Counted from the first letter of the stretch, positions 28,672 through 36,441 are shown. The stretch: 64,000 nt of DNA from Arenimonas terrae (GCF_006265115.1 NZ_SMDR01000001.1:434001-498000), one strand, 5' to 3'. Notes: generated by a model not told the origin, from the sequence alone. Made by a program: numbers and translations.

Positions 28672-28929
28672 TCAGCCGCGCAGTTTCTTCACGAGGTCCA
28701 CGTACTTCTTCATGGCGTCCTCGGGCTTGGTGCCGGCCAGCTTCTCCCAGGCCTCGTACTTGGCGGTGCCGACGAAGTCGAAGAAGCCCGGCTTGGGGCC
28801 GCTGACGTCGCCCTCGGAGCCCTGCTTGTACAGGGCATAGAGGCGCAGCATGGTGTCGTTGTCGGGCCGGTCGGCCAGGTTCATCACGTCCTGGGCGGCT
28901 TTCTGGAACTGGTCTTTCAGGTCGGCCAT
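28672..28929 (-). CDS. Acyl-CoA-binding protein (ACBP)
   Basis: This 85-residue four-helix protein binds long-chain acyl-CoA in the cytosol. The signature segment LRLYALYKQGSEGDV, then KPGFFDFVGTAKYEAWEKL, is the classic ACBP core with the Tyr and Lys residues that contact CoA. Length is normal. I chose the ATG beginning MADLKDQF; the open frame upstream is not conserved-looking. It is divergent from the fatty acyl-CoA reductase (150 bp between starts) and followed by the TetR gene, so it may present acyl-CoA to that reductase. Confidence 0.95.
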   Translation of the reverse strand: MADLKDQFQKAAQDVMNLADRPDNDTMLRLYALYKQGSEGDVSGPKPGFFDFVGTAKYEAWEKLAGTKPEDAMKKYVDLVKKLRG

Positions 28930-29079
28930 CTTCTTGGATCCCCGGGTTGAAGCGAGGGTGATATCACGCCCCCCGGGGACGGTCAACGCGGGGTTTGTCA
29001 GGGCGATTGCGGTCTGGCAAGTTAGCCGCAAGCGGGCGGCCATCGCGGCCGTTCAAGGGTACAGGGCAGGGGAGAGGTC

Positions 29080-31068
29080 ATGAGCTATTTCGTCACCGGC
29101 GCCACCGGCTTCATCGGGCGTTATCTGGTCAGCAACCTGCTCAAGCGCAAGGGCGCGGTGCACGTGCTGGTCCGCAAGGGCTCCGAGAAGAAGCTCGACG
29201 CCATCGCCGCCCGGATGGGCTGGGACCGCAAGCGCATCGTCCCGGTCGCCGGCGACCTGTCCAAGCCCAAGCTCGGCCTGAGTCCGGCGCAGATCAAGGC
29301 GCTGTCGGGCAAGGTCCAGCACTTCTTCCACCTGGCGGCCATCTACGACATGTCGGCCGACGCCGCCTCGCAGCAGGTCGCCAACATCGACGGGACCCGG
29401 CACGCGATCGAGCTGGCGGCGGCCCTCAAGGCCGGCTGCTTCCACCACACCAGCTCCATCGCCGCCGCCGGGCTCTACCCGGGCGTGTTCCGCGAGGACA
29501 TGTTCGAGGAAGCCGAGGGCCTGAAGGACCCCTACCTGCGCACCAAGCACGAGTCCGAGGGCATCGTGCGCAAGGAGTGCAAGGTCCCGTTCCGCATCTA
29601 CCGCCCGTCCATGGTCATCGGCCATTCCAAGACCGGCGAGATGGACAAGATCGACGGACCTTATTACCTCTTCACGCTGATCAAGAAGATGCGCGAGACC
29701 CTGCCGCAGTGGGTGCCCACCCTGGGCATCGAGGGCGGCCGGCTGAACGTGGTGCCGGTGGACTTCGTGGCCGACGCGATGGACCACATCGCCCACAAGA
29801 AGGGCCTGGACGGGCAGTGTTTCCACCTGGTGGACCCGGAGCCGATGCGCTTCGGCGAGCTGATGAACACCTTCTGCCGCGCCGCCCACGCGCCCGAGAT
29901 GACCATGCGCCTGGACGCCCGCATGCTGGCCGTGGTGCCGGGCGCGGTGCGCAGCGCGGTCAGCAACCTGCCGCCGGTCAAGCGTTTCACCAACATGGTG
30001 CTGCGCGACCTGAAGATCCCGCCGGCGACGCTGGCCTTCATCACCTATCCGACCCGCTTCGACACCCGCGGGGTCGAGCGTGCGCTCAAGGGCAGCAAGA
30101 TCGCCGTGCCGGAGCTGGAAAGCTACGCCTGGCGCATCTGGGACTACTGGGAGCGCCAGCTCGACCCGGACCTGTTCGTCGACCGTTCGCTGCGCGGCAA
30201 GGTCGAGAACAAGGTGGTCGTCATCACCGGCGGCTCCTCGGGCATCGGCAAGGCCTCGGCGATCAAGGTCGCCGAAGCCGGGGCCAAGGTCATCATCGTC
30301 GCCCGTGGCGAGAAGGAGCTGCACGAGACCCGCGACGAAATCCTCGCCGCCGGCGGCAAGTGCTGGGCCTATACCTGCGACCTGACCGACATGGCCAGCT
30401 GCGACGGCCTGGTCAAGACCGTGCTGGCCGAACACAAGGCGGTGGACATCCTGGTCAACAACGCCGGCCGCTCGATCCGCCGCTCGGTGGAGGCCAGCTA
30501 CGACCGCTTCCACGACTACGAGCGCACCATGCAGCTGAACTACTTCGGCTGCCTGCGACTGATCATGGGCTTCCTGCCGGCCATGACCCAGCGCCGCCGC
30601 GGCCACATCATCAACATCAGCTCGATCGGCGTGCTGGCGAGTTCGCCGCGATTCTCCGCCTATGTGGCGTCCAAGGCCGCGCTGGATGCCTTCAGCCGCT
30701 GCGCCCAGGCCGAGTTCAGCGGCAAGAACATCGCTTTCACCACGATCAACATGCCGCTGGTGAAAACGCCGATGATCGCGCCGACCAAGATGTACGACTC
30801 GGTGCCGACGCTGACGCCGGAAGAGGCCGCCGACCTCGTGGTCAAGGCGATCATCGAGCGGCCCAGCCGCGTCGCCACCCGCATGGGCATCTTCGCCGCC
30901 ACGCTCAACGCGCTGGTGCCCAAGGCCTATGAGGTGATCATGAACACCGCCTTCGAGATGTTCCCGGACTCGGCCGCCGCCAAGGGCGACCGCAAGGCGC
31001 TCAAGGACGAGACCCCGACCAACGAGCAGGTCGCCTTCGCGGCGCTGATGCGCGGCGTGCACTGGTAA
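29080..31068 (+). CDS. Fatty acyl-CoA reductase, alcohol-forming, two-domain (Maqu_2507 type)
   Basis: This 662-residue protein joins two Rossmann-type reductase domains. The N-terminal extended SDR (about 1-370) has TGATGFIGRYL and a Tyr152-x3-Lys pair (YLRTKHESEG), and reduces acyl-CoA to the aldehyde. The C-terminal classical SDR (about 375-640) has GGSSGIGKA near 384, NNAGRSIRRS and YVASKAALDAFSR, and would take aldehyde to alcohol. Length and many segments closely match the Marinobacter 661-residue enzyme that makes fatty alcohols for wax esters, including KVPFRIYRPSMVIGHSKTGE and INMPLVKTPMIAPTK (from memory). AGGGGAG precedes the ATG. A strong terminator follows. No wax ester synthase is present in the window. 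Confidence 0.88.
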   Translation: MSYFVTGATGFIGRYLVSNLLKRKGAVHVLVRKGSEKKLDAIAARMGWDRKRIVPVAGDLSKPKLGLSPAQIKALSGKVQHFFHLAAIYDMSADAASQQVANIDGTRHAIELAAALKAGCFHHTSSIAAAGLYPGVFREDMFEEAEGLKDPYLRTKHESEGIVRKECKVPFRIYRPSMVIGHSKTGEMDKIDGPYYLFTLIKKMRETLPQWVPTLGIEGGRLNVVPVDFVADAMDHIAHKKGLDGQCFHLVDPEPMRFGELMNTFCRAAHAPEMTMRLDARMLAVVPGAVRSAVSNLPPVKRFTNMVLRDLKIPPATLAFITYPTRFDTRGVERALKGSKIAVPELESYAWRIWDYWERQLDPDLFVDRSLRGKVENKVVVITGGSSGIGKASAIKVAEAGAKVIIVARGEKELHETRDEILAAGGKCWAYTCDLTDMASCDGLVKTVLAEHKAVDILVNNAGRSIRRSVEASYDRFHDYERTMQLNYFGCLRLIMGFLPAMTQRRRGHIINISSIGVLASSPRFSAYVASKAALDAFSRCAQAEFSGKNIAFTTINMPLVKTPMIAPTKMYDSVPTLTPEEAADLVVKAIIERPSRVATRMGIFAATLNALVPKAYEVIMNTAFEMFPDSAAAKGDRKALKDETPTNEQVAFAALMRGVHW

Positions 31069-31086
31069 GCCGGCGGGGCGAAACGA

Positions 31087-31120
31087 GAAGGGCCGGCGAT
31101 TCGCCGGCCCTTCCTTTTTT
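31087..31120 (+). terminator. Intrinsic terminator of the acyl-CoA reductase gene
   Basis: A perfect 12-bp stem (GAAGGGCCGGCG with its complement), ATT loop, then a C and six T. It lies about 18 bases after the stop codon. Confidence 0.92.
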
Positions 31121-31143
31121 GCGCGGCCGACCCTCCGGTCAGC

Positions 31144-32229
31144 TCACTGGCATTGCCGCCAGCGCACCGGCACGTTCTCGCCGGCCGGCGGCTCGAGCTG
31201 CAGCCGCGAATAACGCAGCTCCTCGTATTCGGTCAGGATCGCGCAGGCGTCGTTGACGATGCCCTTGTCGATGCCGTCGCCGCTGACCATGCTGATGACC
31301 AGGGTCGATTGCGTGGACCAGATGGCGTTGTTGGCGGTCTCCAGGTCGGCCACCCGCGAGGCGGCGACCAGACGGCGCTGGGTGCGCTCCTGGTCGGTAA
31401 GCTTGGCGACTTCGGCCAGCTCCTCCAGCGCAGCGTTGGCGGCGCGCGAGGCTTCGTCCTGGAACTGCGGCGAGGCCGGGGCCGCCGGGGCGGGGGCTTC
31501 GACCGGTGGCGCGGGTGCGGTCGCGGTCGCCGGAGCTTCCGCGCCGGCTGCCGGCACGGACGCCGTCGGTGCGGCGGGGGTCGGCGCGGCAGGCGCCGCC
31601 ACGACGGGCGGCTCCGGCGCTCCGGCCGGCTGCAGGGCGCTGCCCAGGCCGAACACGACCAGGCCCAAGGCCAGGCTGAGGATGCCGCCGATACGCTGGC
31701 CGTGGCTGATCTGGCGCGCCGCGTGCGCCCGGATGTCCTCGATCAGCGCGGCAGGTGCGAACGGCTCGACCTGGGGCCAGAGACTGCGGCCGTCGATCAG
31801 GTCCACGTCATAGCGGCGGGCCAGGTCGCGCGCGAAGCCTTCCGCGCTGCCCAATGTCACCAGGACGCCGCTGGTGGCGCCCTGCAGCTGGACTGCGTTG
31901 GCGAAGTCGCGCACGTTGGCTTCGCCCAGGCGGTAGGCGGTGCCGTGCTTGTAGCTGAGCAGGCAGCGTTCGTCGCCCTTGACCAGCAGGAACTCGGTGC
32001 CGCCGTCGCCGGGCTGCCGGCTCGAGGGGGCTTCCACATAGCCCTTCTCGCCCATGGCCTGGAGCACCAGCCCGGCGCACTCGCGCCACTTCATGCCTGC
32101 GAGCGCGGCGATGCCGGCGCTGGTTTCGGCCTTGCGGCGCCGGTGCACGCCGAACCACCAATGGCTCAGAAGGAACGCGCCGAGGGCGGCCACGACCGCG
32201 GCCACCAGGGGACTCAGACCGAACATCAA
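31144..32229 (-). CDS. Membrane-anchored restriction-endonuclease-like (Mrr-type) protein
   Basis: This 361-residue protein has a membrane helix at 5-25, then a domain resembling the Mrr/PD-(D/E)xK nuclease fold (about 45-150). Its elements are MKWRECAGLVLQAMGEKGY, GDGGTEFLLV (the acidic residues), CLLSYKHG (the Lys strand), and GVLVTLGSAEGFARDLARR. A second membrane helix (about 178-198) is followed by a long Ala/Pro-rich linker (200-260) and a C-terminal domain of ~100 residues with two Cys. The fold assignment rests on the motif pattern and is moderate. Such proteins are common, uncharacterised and not part of a restriction system here. Function is unknown; DNA cleavage is not shown. Confidence 0.62.
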   Translation of the reverse strand: MMFGLSPLVAAVVAALGAFLLSHWWFGVHRRRKAETSAGIAALAGMKWRECAGLVLQAMGEKGYVEAPSSRQPGDGGTEFLLVKGDERCLLSYKHGTAYRLGEANVRDFANAVQLQGATSGVLVTLGSAEGFARDLARRYDVDLIDGRSLWPQVEPFAPAALIEDIRAHAARQISHGQRIGGILSLALGLVVFGLGSALQPAGAPEPPVVAAPAAPTPAAPTASVPAAGAEAPATATAPAPPVEAPAPAAPASPQFQDEASRAANAALEELAEVAKLTDQERTQRRLVAASRVADLETANNAIWSTQSTLVISMVSGDGIDKGIVNDACAILTEYEELRYSRLQLEPPAGENVPVRWRQCQ

Positions 32230-32291
32230 GCAACTCCGACAGGACAGGCGACTGGCTCAGGATAACGCGGAATGGGGTGGGCCCAGGTCCC

Positions 32292-32323
32292 AAAAAGCGA
32301 AGGCCCGGCGTTAGCCGGGCCTT
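32292..32323 (-). terminator. Intrinsic terminator downstream of the phasin gene
   Basis: Ten base pairs (AAGGCCCGGC with its complement) close a 4-base loop and are followed on the minus strand by CGCTTTTT. It ends the phasin transcript and the candidate small RNA embedded in its 3' region. Confidence 0.85.
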
Positions 32324-32400
32324 GCCTGGAGAAGATGTCCGCCAGCCGGAAGCCGCAAGGGGAGGGAGCGAACGGACTTCTGTTACTGGCTGGCGGACAT
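32292..32400 (-). ncRNA. Candidate 3'UTR-derived small RNA with C-rich loop (phasin 3' end)
   Basis: Ten bases after the phasin stop codon the minus strand forms a long stem-loop. A perfect 13-bp outer stem (ATGTCCGCCAGCC at 32400-32388 with its complement at 32347-32335) is followed by inner helices GAAG/CTTC and CCG/CGG. These present a 17-base apical loop containing CGCTCCCTCCCC. Eleven bases later comes a Rho-independent terminator with a T5 tail. The ~109-nt size, structured body, exposed C-rich anti-Shine-Dalgarno loop and terminator are typical of regulatory RNAs. I see no separate promoter, so release by RNase cleavage of the phasin mRNA is the likelier route. Expression is not shown. 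Confidence 0.5.
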
Positions 32401-32410
32401 GAACCGTGGA

Positions 32411-32995
32411 TCAGTTGTTCGGAGCGACCGGCTTCGGCGCCTTGGGCAGCGCCGGCTTGCGCACGGCCTTGGCCTTCTTGGCGGCGGGCTTGCGGGCCGG
32501 GGCCGGCTTGCGCGAGGCCGGCGCCTTGGCGGCCTTCCTGCGGGACGGCGCCGAGCCCGAGAGCTTGCGCAGTTCGCCGTTGAGTTCGTTGACGCGGCTG
32601 GTCAGGTCGGCCAGGTCCTCGCGGCTGGGCACGCCCAGACGGTTGAGGGCGCGCTGCACGCGGGTCTCGAACACGGTCTCGAGGCGGTCCCAGGTGTCGA
32701 CGGCGCGCTCGCGCACCACGCCCACGCGGTCCTCGACGGCGTCGCGCACGGCGTCGACCTTGCCGGTGGCGATCTTGCGGGTGGTCTGCTCGATGTTCAT
32801 GCCTTCCTTGACCAGGGCTTCGAACAGCTTCGAGCCTTCGCCCTGGGCGCGGGTGAAGGCGCCGACGCCGGCCATCCAGATCTGCTGGGCGGAATCGACG
32901 ATCGAACGCGACATCTGCTCGGCCTTGGCCTGCAGGTCGGCATTCGGCTTGCCGGCCGACGACTTGGCGCGGACGCTCTTCTTGAGTTTGGCCAT
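32411..32995 (-). CDS. Phasin-family polyhydroxyalkanoate granule-associated protein
   Basis: This 194-residue protein has a helical phasin core (about 20-135). QQIWMAGVGAFTRAQGEGSK is the family signature, followed by amphipathic coiled-coil-like sequence. The C-terminal tail (about 150-194) is made of Lys/Ala/Pro/Arg repeats (RKPAPARKPAAKKAKAVRKP), as in PhaF-type phasins, where it binds DNA and helps granule segregation. The chosen ATG begins MAKLKKSVRAKSS; upstream open frame is non-coding in character. It lies downstream of the patatin gene on the same strand. No PHA synthase is present in the window. Confidence 0.88.
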   Translation of the reverse strand: MAKLKKSVRAKSSAGKPNADLQAKAEQMSRSIVDSAQQIWMAGVGAFTRAQGEGSKLFEALVKEGMNIEQTTRKIATGKVDAVRDAVEDRVGVVRERAVDTWDRLETVFETRVQRALNRLGVPSREDLADLTSRVNELNGELRKLSGSAPSRRKAAKAPASRKPAPARKPAAKKAKAVRKPALPKAPKPVAPNN

Positions 32996-33101
32996 TGGAA
33001 CGTAACTCCGGTTCAAGGATGGTTGGGCAAGGGCCCGAGTGGCGCCAATCTGCGGCGGTTGTCTAGAGCATTCACACCAACCCCGATGCGGGTTGGCGGG
33101 T

Positions 33102-34364
33102 TCAGCGGCGACGCGCGGCGGCGCGGCGGCGGCGGTTCGGGTGGCGGTCGCGAACGAGTGCGTCGACATCGTCCAGCGCGCGCCGCAGTCGGGCCGTGGT
33201 CTCGGTGGCGCGCGGCGGAATGCCCAGGCCGTCCATGATCGAAGCCGACGGGTCGTCGAGGACTTCGTCGCGCAGGCGCAGGCCGTGTTTGGCCAGCACC
33301 GGCGCCAGTTCGGCGCGACGCTTGCGCAGGTCGCCCAGGGTCGAGCGGAAGGCGTGCTCGCAGACGCGCTGGCGCGACGAATAGCTGAAGACGTTGGTGA
33401 AGAACATCTCGCCGTCGTCCTCGTTCGGCTCGAACACCACCTGGTCGGTGTCCGGGTACTGCTGCGCGTACTTCTCCAGCCCGACCTGCATGCGCGACTG
33501 CAGCAGGGTGCGGAAGGTCTGCGACAGCACCACCGGCAGGCCGCCCTCGGACAGCTTGTCCATGCCTTCGGGCGGCTGGCCGCCGCGGCTGGCGTTGAAG
33601 GGCACGAAGGGGTTGATGCCCAGCATCAGGTCGATGCCGTGGTCGAGGATGACCGAGGCGTGCATGGTCCGGCGCAGGGCGCCGTCGACGAAGTGGTGGC
33701 CGCGGATGTCCACCGGCGGGTACAGGCCCGGCAGGGCCGAGCTGGCCTGCACCGCGCGCGAGATCGGCACGTCGTCCCAGTCCTTGCTCCCGAAGCGGAC
33801 CGGCTGGCCGCTGTCGAGGTCCACGGCGACCACGTAGAGCTTGGAGGCAAGCTCACGGAAATCGTTGCTGCGACCGCGGATGGTGAAGACCTGGCGGAGG
33901 AAATGCTCGATGCCGCGGTTGTCGAACAGCCCGGTCGGGATGGCGCCGCCGAAGCGGCTGATCAGCTCGCTCAGGTGCGAGCCGGTCGGATCGGTCAGCA
34001 CGCCCTTCCACCAGTCGAAGGCGAGGCGGGGCAGGGCCGAGGCGCGGCGGAAGTACTCGAGGAAGGCCGGGCGCAGGAAGATCTCCGGACGGAACTTCAC
34101 CTGGTCGCTGTCGCCGGTGATGAAGATGCGGCACATCTCGGCGGTGTCGAGCCGGTTGGCCAGGCCGGCCGCCAGGAAGGCGCCCGAGCTGACGCCGACG
34201 TAGACCTCGAGCCGGGTCAGGTCCAGGCCCTCGATCGCCACATCCAGGGCGCGCAGGGCGCCGAGCTCGTACATGCCGCCGATCGGGCCGCCGCCGGCGA
34301 TGGCCAGGCCGATCCGGCCCTGGCTGGCTTCCCGGCGCTTCCGGGCGGGCTGCAGAACTAGCAT
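33102..34364 (-). CDS. Patatin-like phospholipase
   Basis: This 420-residue patatin-fold acyl hydrolase has the oxyanion hole loop AGGGPIGGMYELGALRAL (about 23-40), the nucleophile elbow GVSSG (Ser59) and the catalytic Asp in VDGALRR near residue 225. It is predicted to release fatty acids from phospholipids or related esters. The C-terminal ~25 residues are Arg-rich (RDRHPNRRRRAAARRR), which is unusual and could bind nucleic acid or anionic surfaces. The start is the ATG at MLVLQPARKRR, with a TTGTCC-N16-TACAAT promoter just upstream; GGAG is rather far (13 bases). The phasin gene follows after 106 bp on the same strand, which suggests a link to storage-granule lipids. Confidence 0.88.
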   Translation of the reverse strand: MLVLQPARKRREASQGRIGLAIAGGGPIGGMYELGALRALDVAIEGLDLTRLEVYVGVSSGAFLAAGLANRLDTAEMCRIFITGDSDQVKFRPEIFLRPAFLEYFRRASALPRLAFDWWKGVLTDPTGSHLSELISRFGGAIPTGLFDNRGIEHFLRQVFTIRGRSNDFRELASKLYVVAVDLDSGQPVRFGSKDWDDVPISRAVQASSALPGLYPPVDIRGHHFVDGALRRTMHASVILDHGIDLMLGINPFVPFNASRGGQPPEGMDKLSEGGLPVVLSQTFRTLLQSRMQVGLEKYAQQYPDTDQVVFEPNEDDGEMFFTNVFSYSSRQRVCEHAFRSTLGDLRKRRAELAPVLAKHGLRLRDEVLDDPSASIMDGLGIPPRATETTARLRRALDDVDALVRDRHPNRRRRAAARRR

Positions 34365-34396
34365 ATTGTCGGGGACACTCCATCGAAGGCGCGGCG

Positions 34397-34424
34397 ATTG
34401 TAGCCCGCCCACCCGTCCGGACAA
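34397..34424 (-). promoter_or_regulatory. Putative promoter of the patatin gene
   Basis: Read on the minus strand, TTGTCC and TACAAT are 16 bases apart. The start point would be near 34390, giving a ~26-nt leader. Confidence 0.48.
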
Positions 34425-34476
34425 GCGTGAAGCCGCGTATTCCCCAAACCCGTCACTGCCGTTGCCGGAGCGCCCG

Positions 34477-35247
34477 GTGAGCCACGCCTTCCAGCGCCAC
34501 CGGCTGGCGCAGCGGCTGGCCTGGCAGCAGGCCCTGCACGATCCTGAACGTGAACCGCGCAACCGGCTGGCGACCCTGCCGATGCTGCGCGCCTGGCAGA
34601 CCCGCCGCCTGGCCGACAGCTTCCGGGACTTCCTGGCCGATCCGCGCATGCGCCCGGCCGCGGAGTTCTTCCTGACCGACCTGTACGGCGAGCGCGACTT
34701 CTCGGCCCGCGACCGCGATGTCGCGCGGATCATGCCGCTGATGTCGCGGCTGCTGCCCGACAGCCTGCTGGTGGCCGCGACGGATGCGATCGAGCTGGCC
34801 GTGCTCAGCCACGCCTTCGATCTGCGCATGGCCGCGGCGCTGGCGGAGCGCCGCAGCCCCGCCGCGGCGATCACCGTCGAACACTATGGCCAAGCCTACC
34901 GGGCGGTCGGCTGCCCGCGGCTGCGGCGGCACCAGATCGAGCTGATCCTGGGCGTGGGCTGGACGCTGGACGCGGCGGTACGCAAGCACGGTGTCTTCAA
35001 ACTGCTGCGCAGCTCGCGGCTGCCGGCGCGTCTGGCCGGGCTGTCGGAGCTGCAGGGCTTCCTGGAGCGCGGCTTTGCGGCCTTCGAGGCGCTGGGCGGC
35101 GCCGGCGACTTCCTGGAAGCGATCGGCCGGCGCGAGCGCGAAGTCTCGCGGCGGCTGTTCGCCGGTGAGCCCGATCCCTTCGGGGCCGGGCCTAGCCGAA
35201 CTCCTGGTCGAGGAAGCGGTGGATCTCGCGCTCGATCGGGCCCTTGA
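34477..35247 (+). CDS. FFLEELY-motif protein
   Basis: This 256-residue, mostly helical, cytosolic protein belongs to the uncharacterised FFLEELY-motif family found in Lysobacterales and relatives. Here the motif reads AAEFFLTDLYGERDFSARD (about 61-79). The start is a GTG (MSHAFQRHRL) with GGAG 6 bases upstream. The last ~20 residues (PFGAGPSRTPGRGSGGSRAR) are low-complexity, and their coding DNA overlaps the 3' end of the opposing PHA-system gene by 56 bp. Its neighbours (patatin, phasin, PHA-system protein) suggest a role around storage-lipid granules, but the function is unknown. Confidence 0.8.
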   Translation: MSHAFQRHRLAQRLAWQQALHDPEREPRNRLATLPMLRAWQTRRLADSFRDFLADPRMRPAAEFFLTDLYGERDFSARDRDVARIMPLMSRLLPDSLLVAATDAIELAVLSHAFDLRMAAALAERRSPAAAITVEHYGQAYRAVGCPRLRRHQIELILGVGWTLDAAVRKHGVFKLLRSSRLPARLAGLSELQGFLERGFAAFEALGGAGDFLEAIGRREREVSRRLFAGEPDPFGAGPSRTPGRGSGGSRARSGP

Positions 35248-35467
35248 TCGCCATCAGCAGGAAACCCAGGGTCGCGGTGACGTGGATCTCCTTGCCGCTG
35301 ACGGCGATGTGGCCGTCGACGCCGCCGCGGGAGAACTCCATCGTGTTGCCGTTCCAGCCGTATTCGACGTCGAACTTCTCGGCGATGTGCTCGGCCACGC
35401 GCTCGACGGCGGCGCGGGCTTCCTTGAGCGGCCGCGTGTGCTTGCGGCGAATATCGATGTTGGACAT
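35192..35467 (-). CDS. Polyhydroxyalkanoic acid system family protein
   Basis: This 91-residue protein has the pattern of the small PHA-system family (PHA_gran_rgn), often encoded next to phasins and PHA genes. It begins MSNIDIRRKHTRPLKEARAA, continues with DVEYGWNGNTMEFSRGGVDG and the strand IHVTATLGFLLMAIKGPIER. Its biochemical role is not established. The 3' end overlaps the convergent FFLEELY gene by 56 bp. GGAGG precedes the ATG. It is divergent from the FHA-domain gene. Confidence 0.85.
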   Translation of the reverse strand: MSNIDIRRKHTRPLKEARAAVERVAEHIAEKFDVEYGWNGNTMEFSRGGVDGHIAVSGKEIHVTATLGFLLMAIKGPIEREIHRFLDQEFG

Positions 35468-35565
35468 GGCGCCCTCCTCGGCGGCCTATTCTGCGTTGCT
35501 TTGCCGTATCCACCAAGGGTGCGCCGGTGACCGGCCATGTTAGATTCGCCGCCGGAGGTTCCTGG

Positions 35566-36441
35566 ATGCAGCTGACGTTTCCCAACGGCGAACACGCCAA
35601 TGTGGCCCTGCAGGGCGAGGTCACCGTGGGCAGCCGCGGCGGCAACCGGGTGTGCCTGGCTGGCAGCGGCCTGGCGCCGCACCACGCCAGTTTCCTGCAG
35701 GATCGCCGCGGCCTGTGGCTGCGGGTGCCCGCCGACGCCCATGGCGTGCACTTGAATGCGCGGCCGGTGCGCCGCCTGGCGCAGTTGCGGCCGGGCGATC
35801 TGGTTTGCCTGGACAAGCTGCGGCTGGTGGTGCGGGCCGACGAGGAGCCGGCAATCGACCGCCGCATCCCGACCGGCCAGCCGGCCGCCATGAACGAGGC
35901 GCAGCGGGTTTCCGCGGCCCGGGTCGTGCTGCGTGGGCTGTCGGGCCAGCATTTCGGCCGCACCTATACGCTGACCGAACCGCGGCTGCTCGGTCGGGCC
36001 GGCTCGGCCGACATCCGGCTCGACGACGCGGCGGTGGCCGAGCGCCATGCCATGATCGAGCTGCACACCGACCGCGTCGTGCTGCGCGCCCTGGGCAACG
36101 ACAGCAGCCTGGTCAACGGCGTGCCGGTGCGCGACGCGGTGCTTTCACCCGGCGACCAGCTGGCGATCGACCAGCACCGCTTCGTGCTCGAAGCGCCGGG
36201 CCTGCCGCTGCGCGGCCAGCTCAACGCCGCCAAGCCCGCCGTCGCGACCCACACCCAGACCATGAAGGCGGTGCGTGTGCCGGTGGCTGCCGATCCGGCG
36301 CCGGCGCCGCAGCCGACTCCCGCGCCGCGTGGGCCGGCGCCGCGGGATCCCGGCTCGCTGTGGTGGCTGATCGCCGCAGCGACCGTGCTGGCGGCGGCGC
36401 TTACCGCCCTGCTGGTCTACGCCCCGCGCATCGGCGGCTGA
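35566..36441 (+). CDS. Double FHA-domain membrane protein
   Basis: This 291-residue protein has two forkhead-associated domains, which usually bind phosphothreonine. The first (about 1-90) is divergent: the pattern VTVGSRGGNRVCL with SGLAPHHASF keeps the GSR-like and His positions. The second (about 105-190) is clearer, with RLLGRAGSADIRL, VAERHAMIE and NDSSLVNGVPV. A Pro-rich linker and one C-terminal membrane helix follow (about 264-285), so the FHA domains face the cytoplasm. The start is the ATG preceded by GGAGG at 7 bases; a GTG lies 13 codons earlier. No kinase gene is nearby. Its 3' end overlaps that of msrQ on the other strand by 25 bp. Confidence 0.85.
   Translation: MQLTFPNGEHANVALQGEVTVGSRGGNRVCLAGSGLAPHHASFLQDRRGLWLRVPADAHGVHLNARPVRRLAQLRPGDLVCLDKLRLVVRADEEPAIDRRIPTGQPAAMNEAQRVSAARVVLRGLSGQHFGRTYTLTEPRLLGRAGSADIRLDDAAVAERHAMIELHTDRVVLRALGNDSSLVNGVPVRDAVLSPGDQLAIDQHRFVLEAPGLPLRGQLNAAKPAVATHTQTMKAVRVPVAADPAPAPQPTPAPRGPAPRDPGSLWWLIAAATVLAAALTALLVYAPRIGG

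Noticed and set aside
31144-32229. Type IV restriction enzyme or defence island
   Set aside because: There is no methylase, helicase or other defence gene nearby and the protein is membrane-anchored; a restriction role would be speculation.
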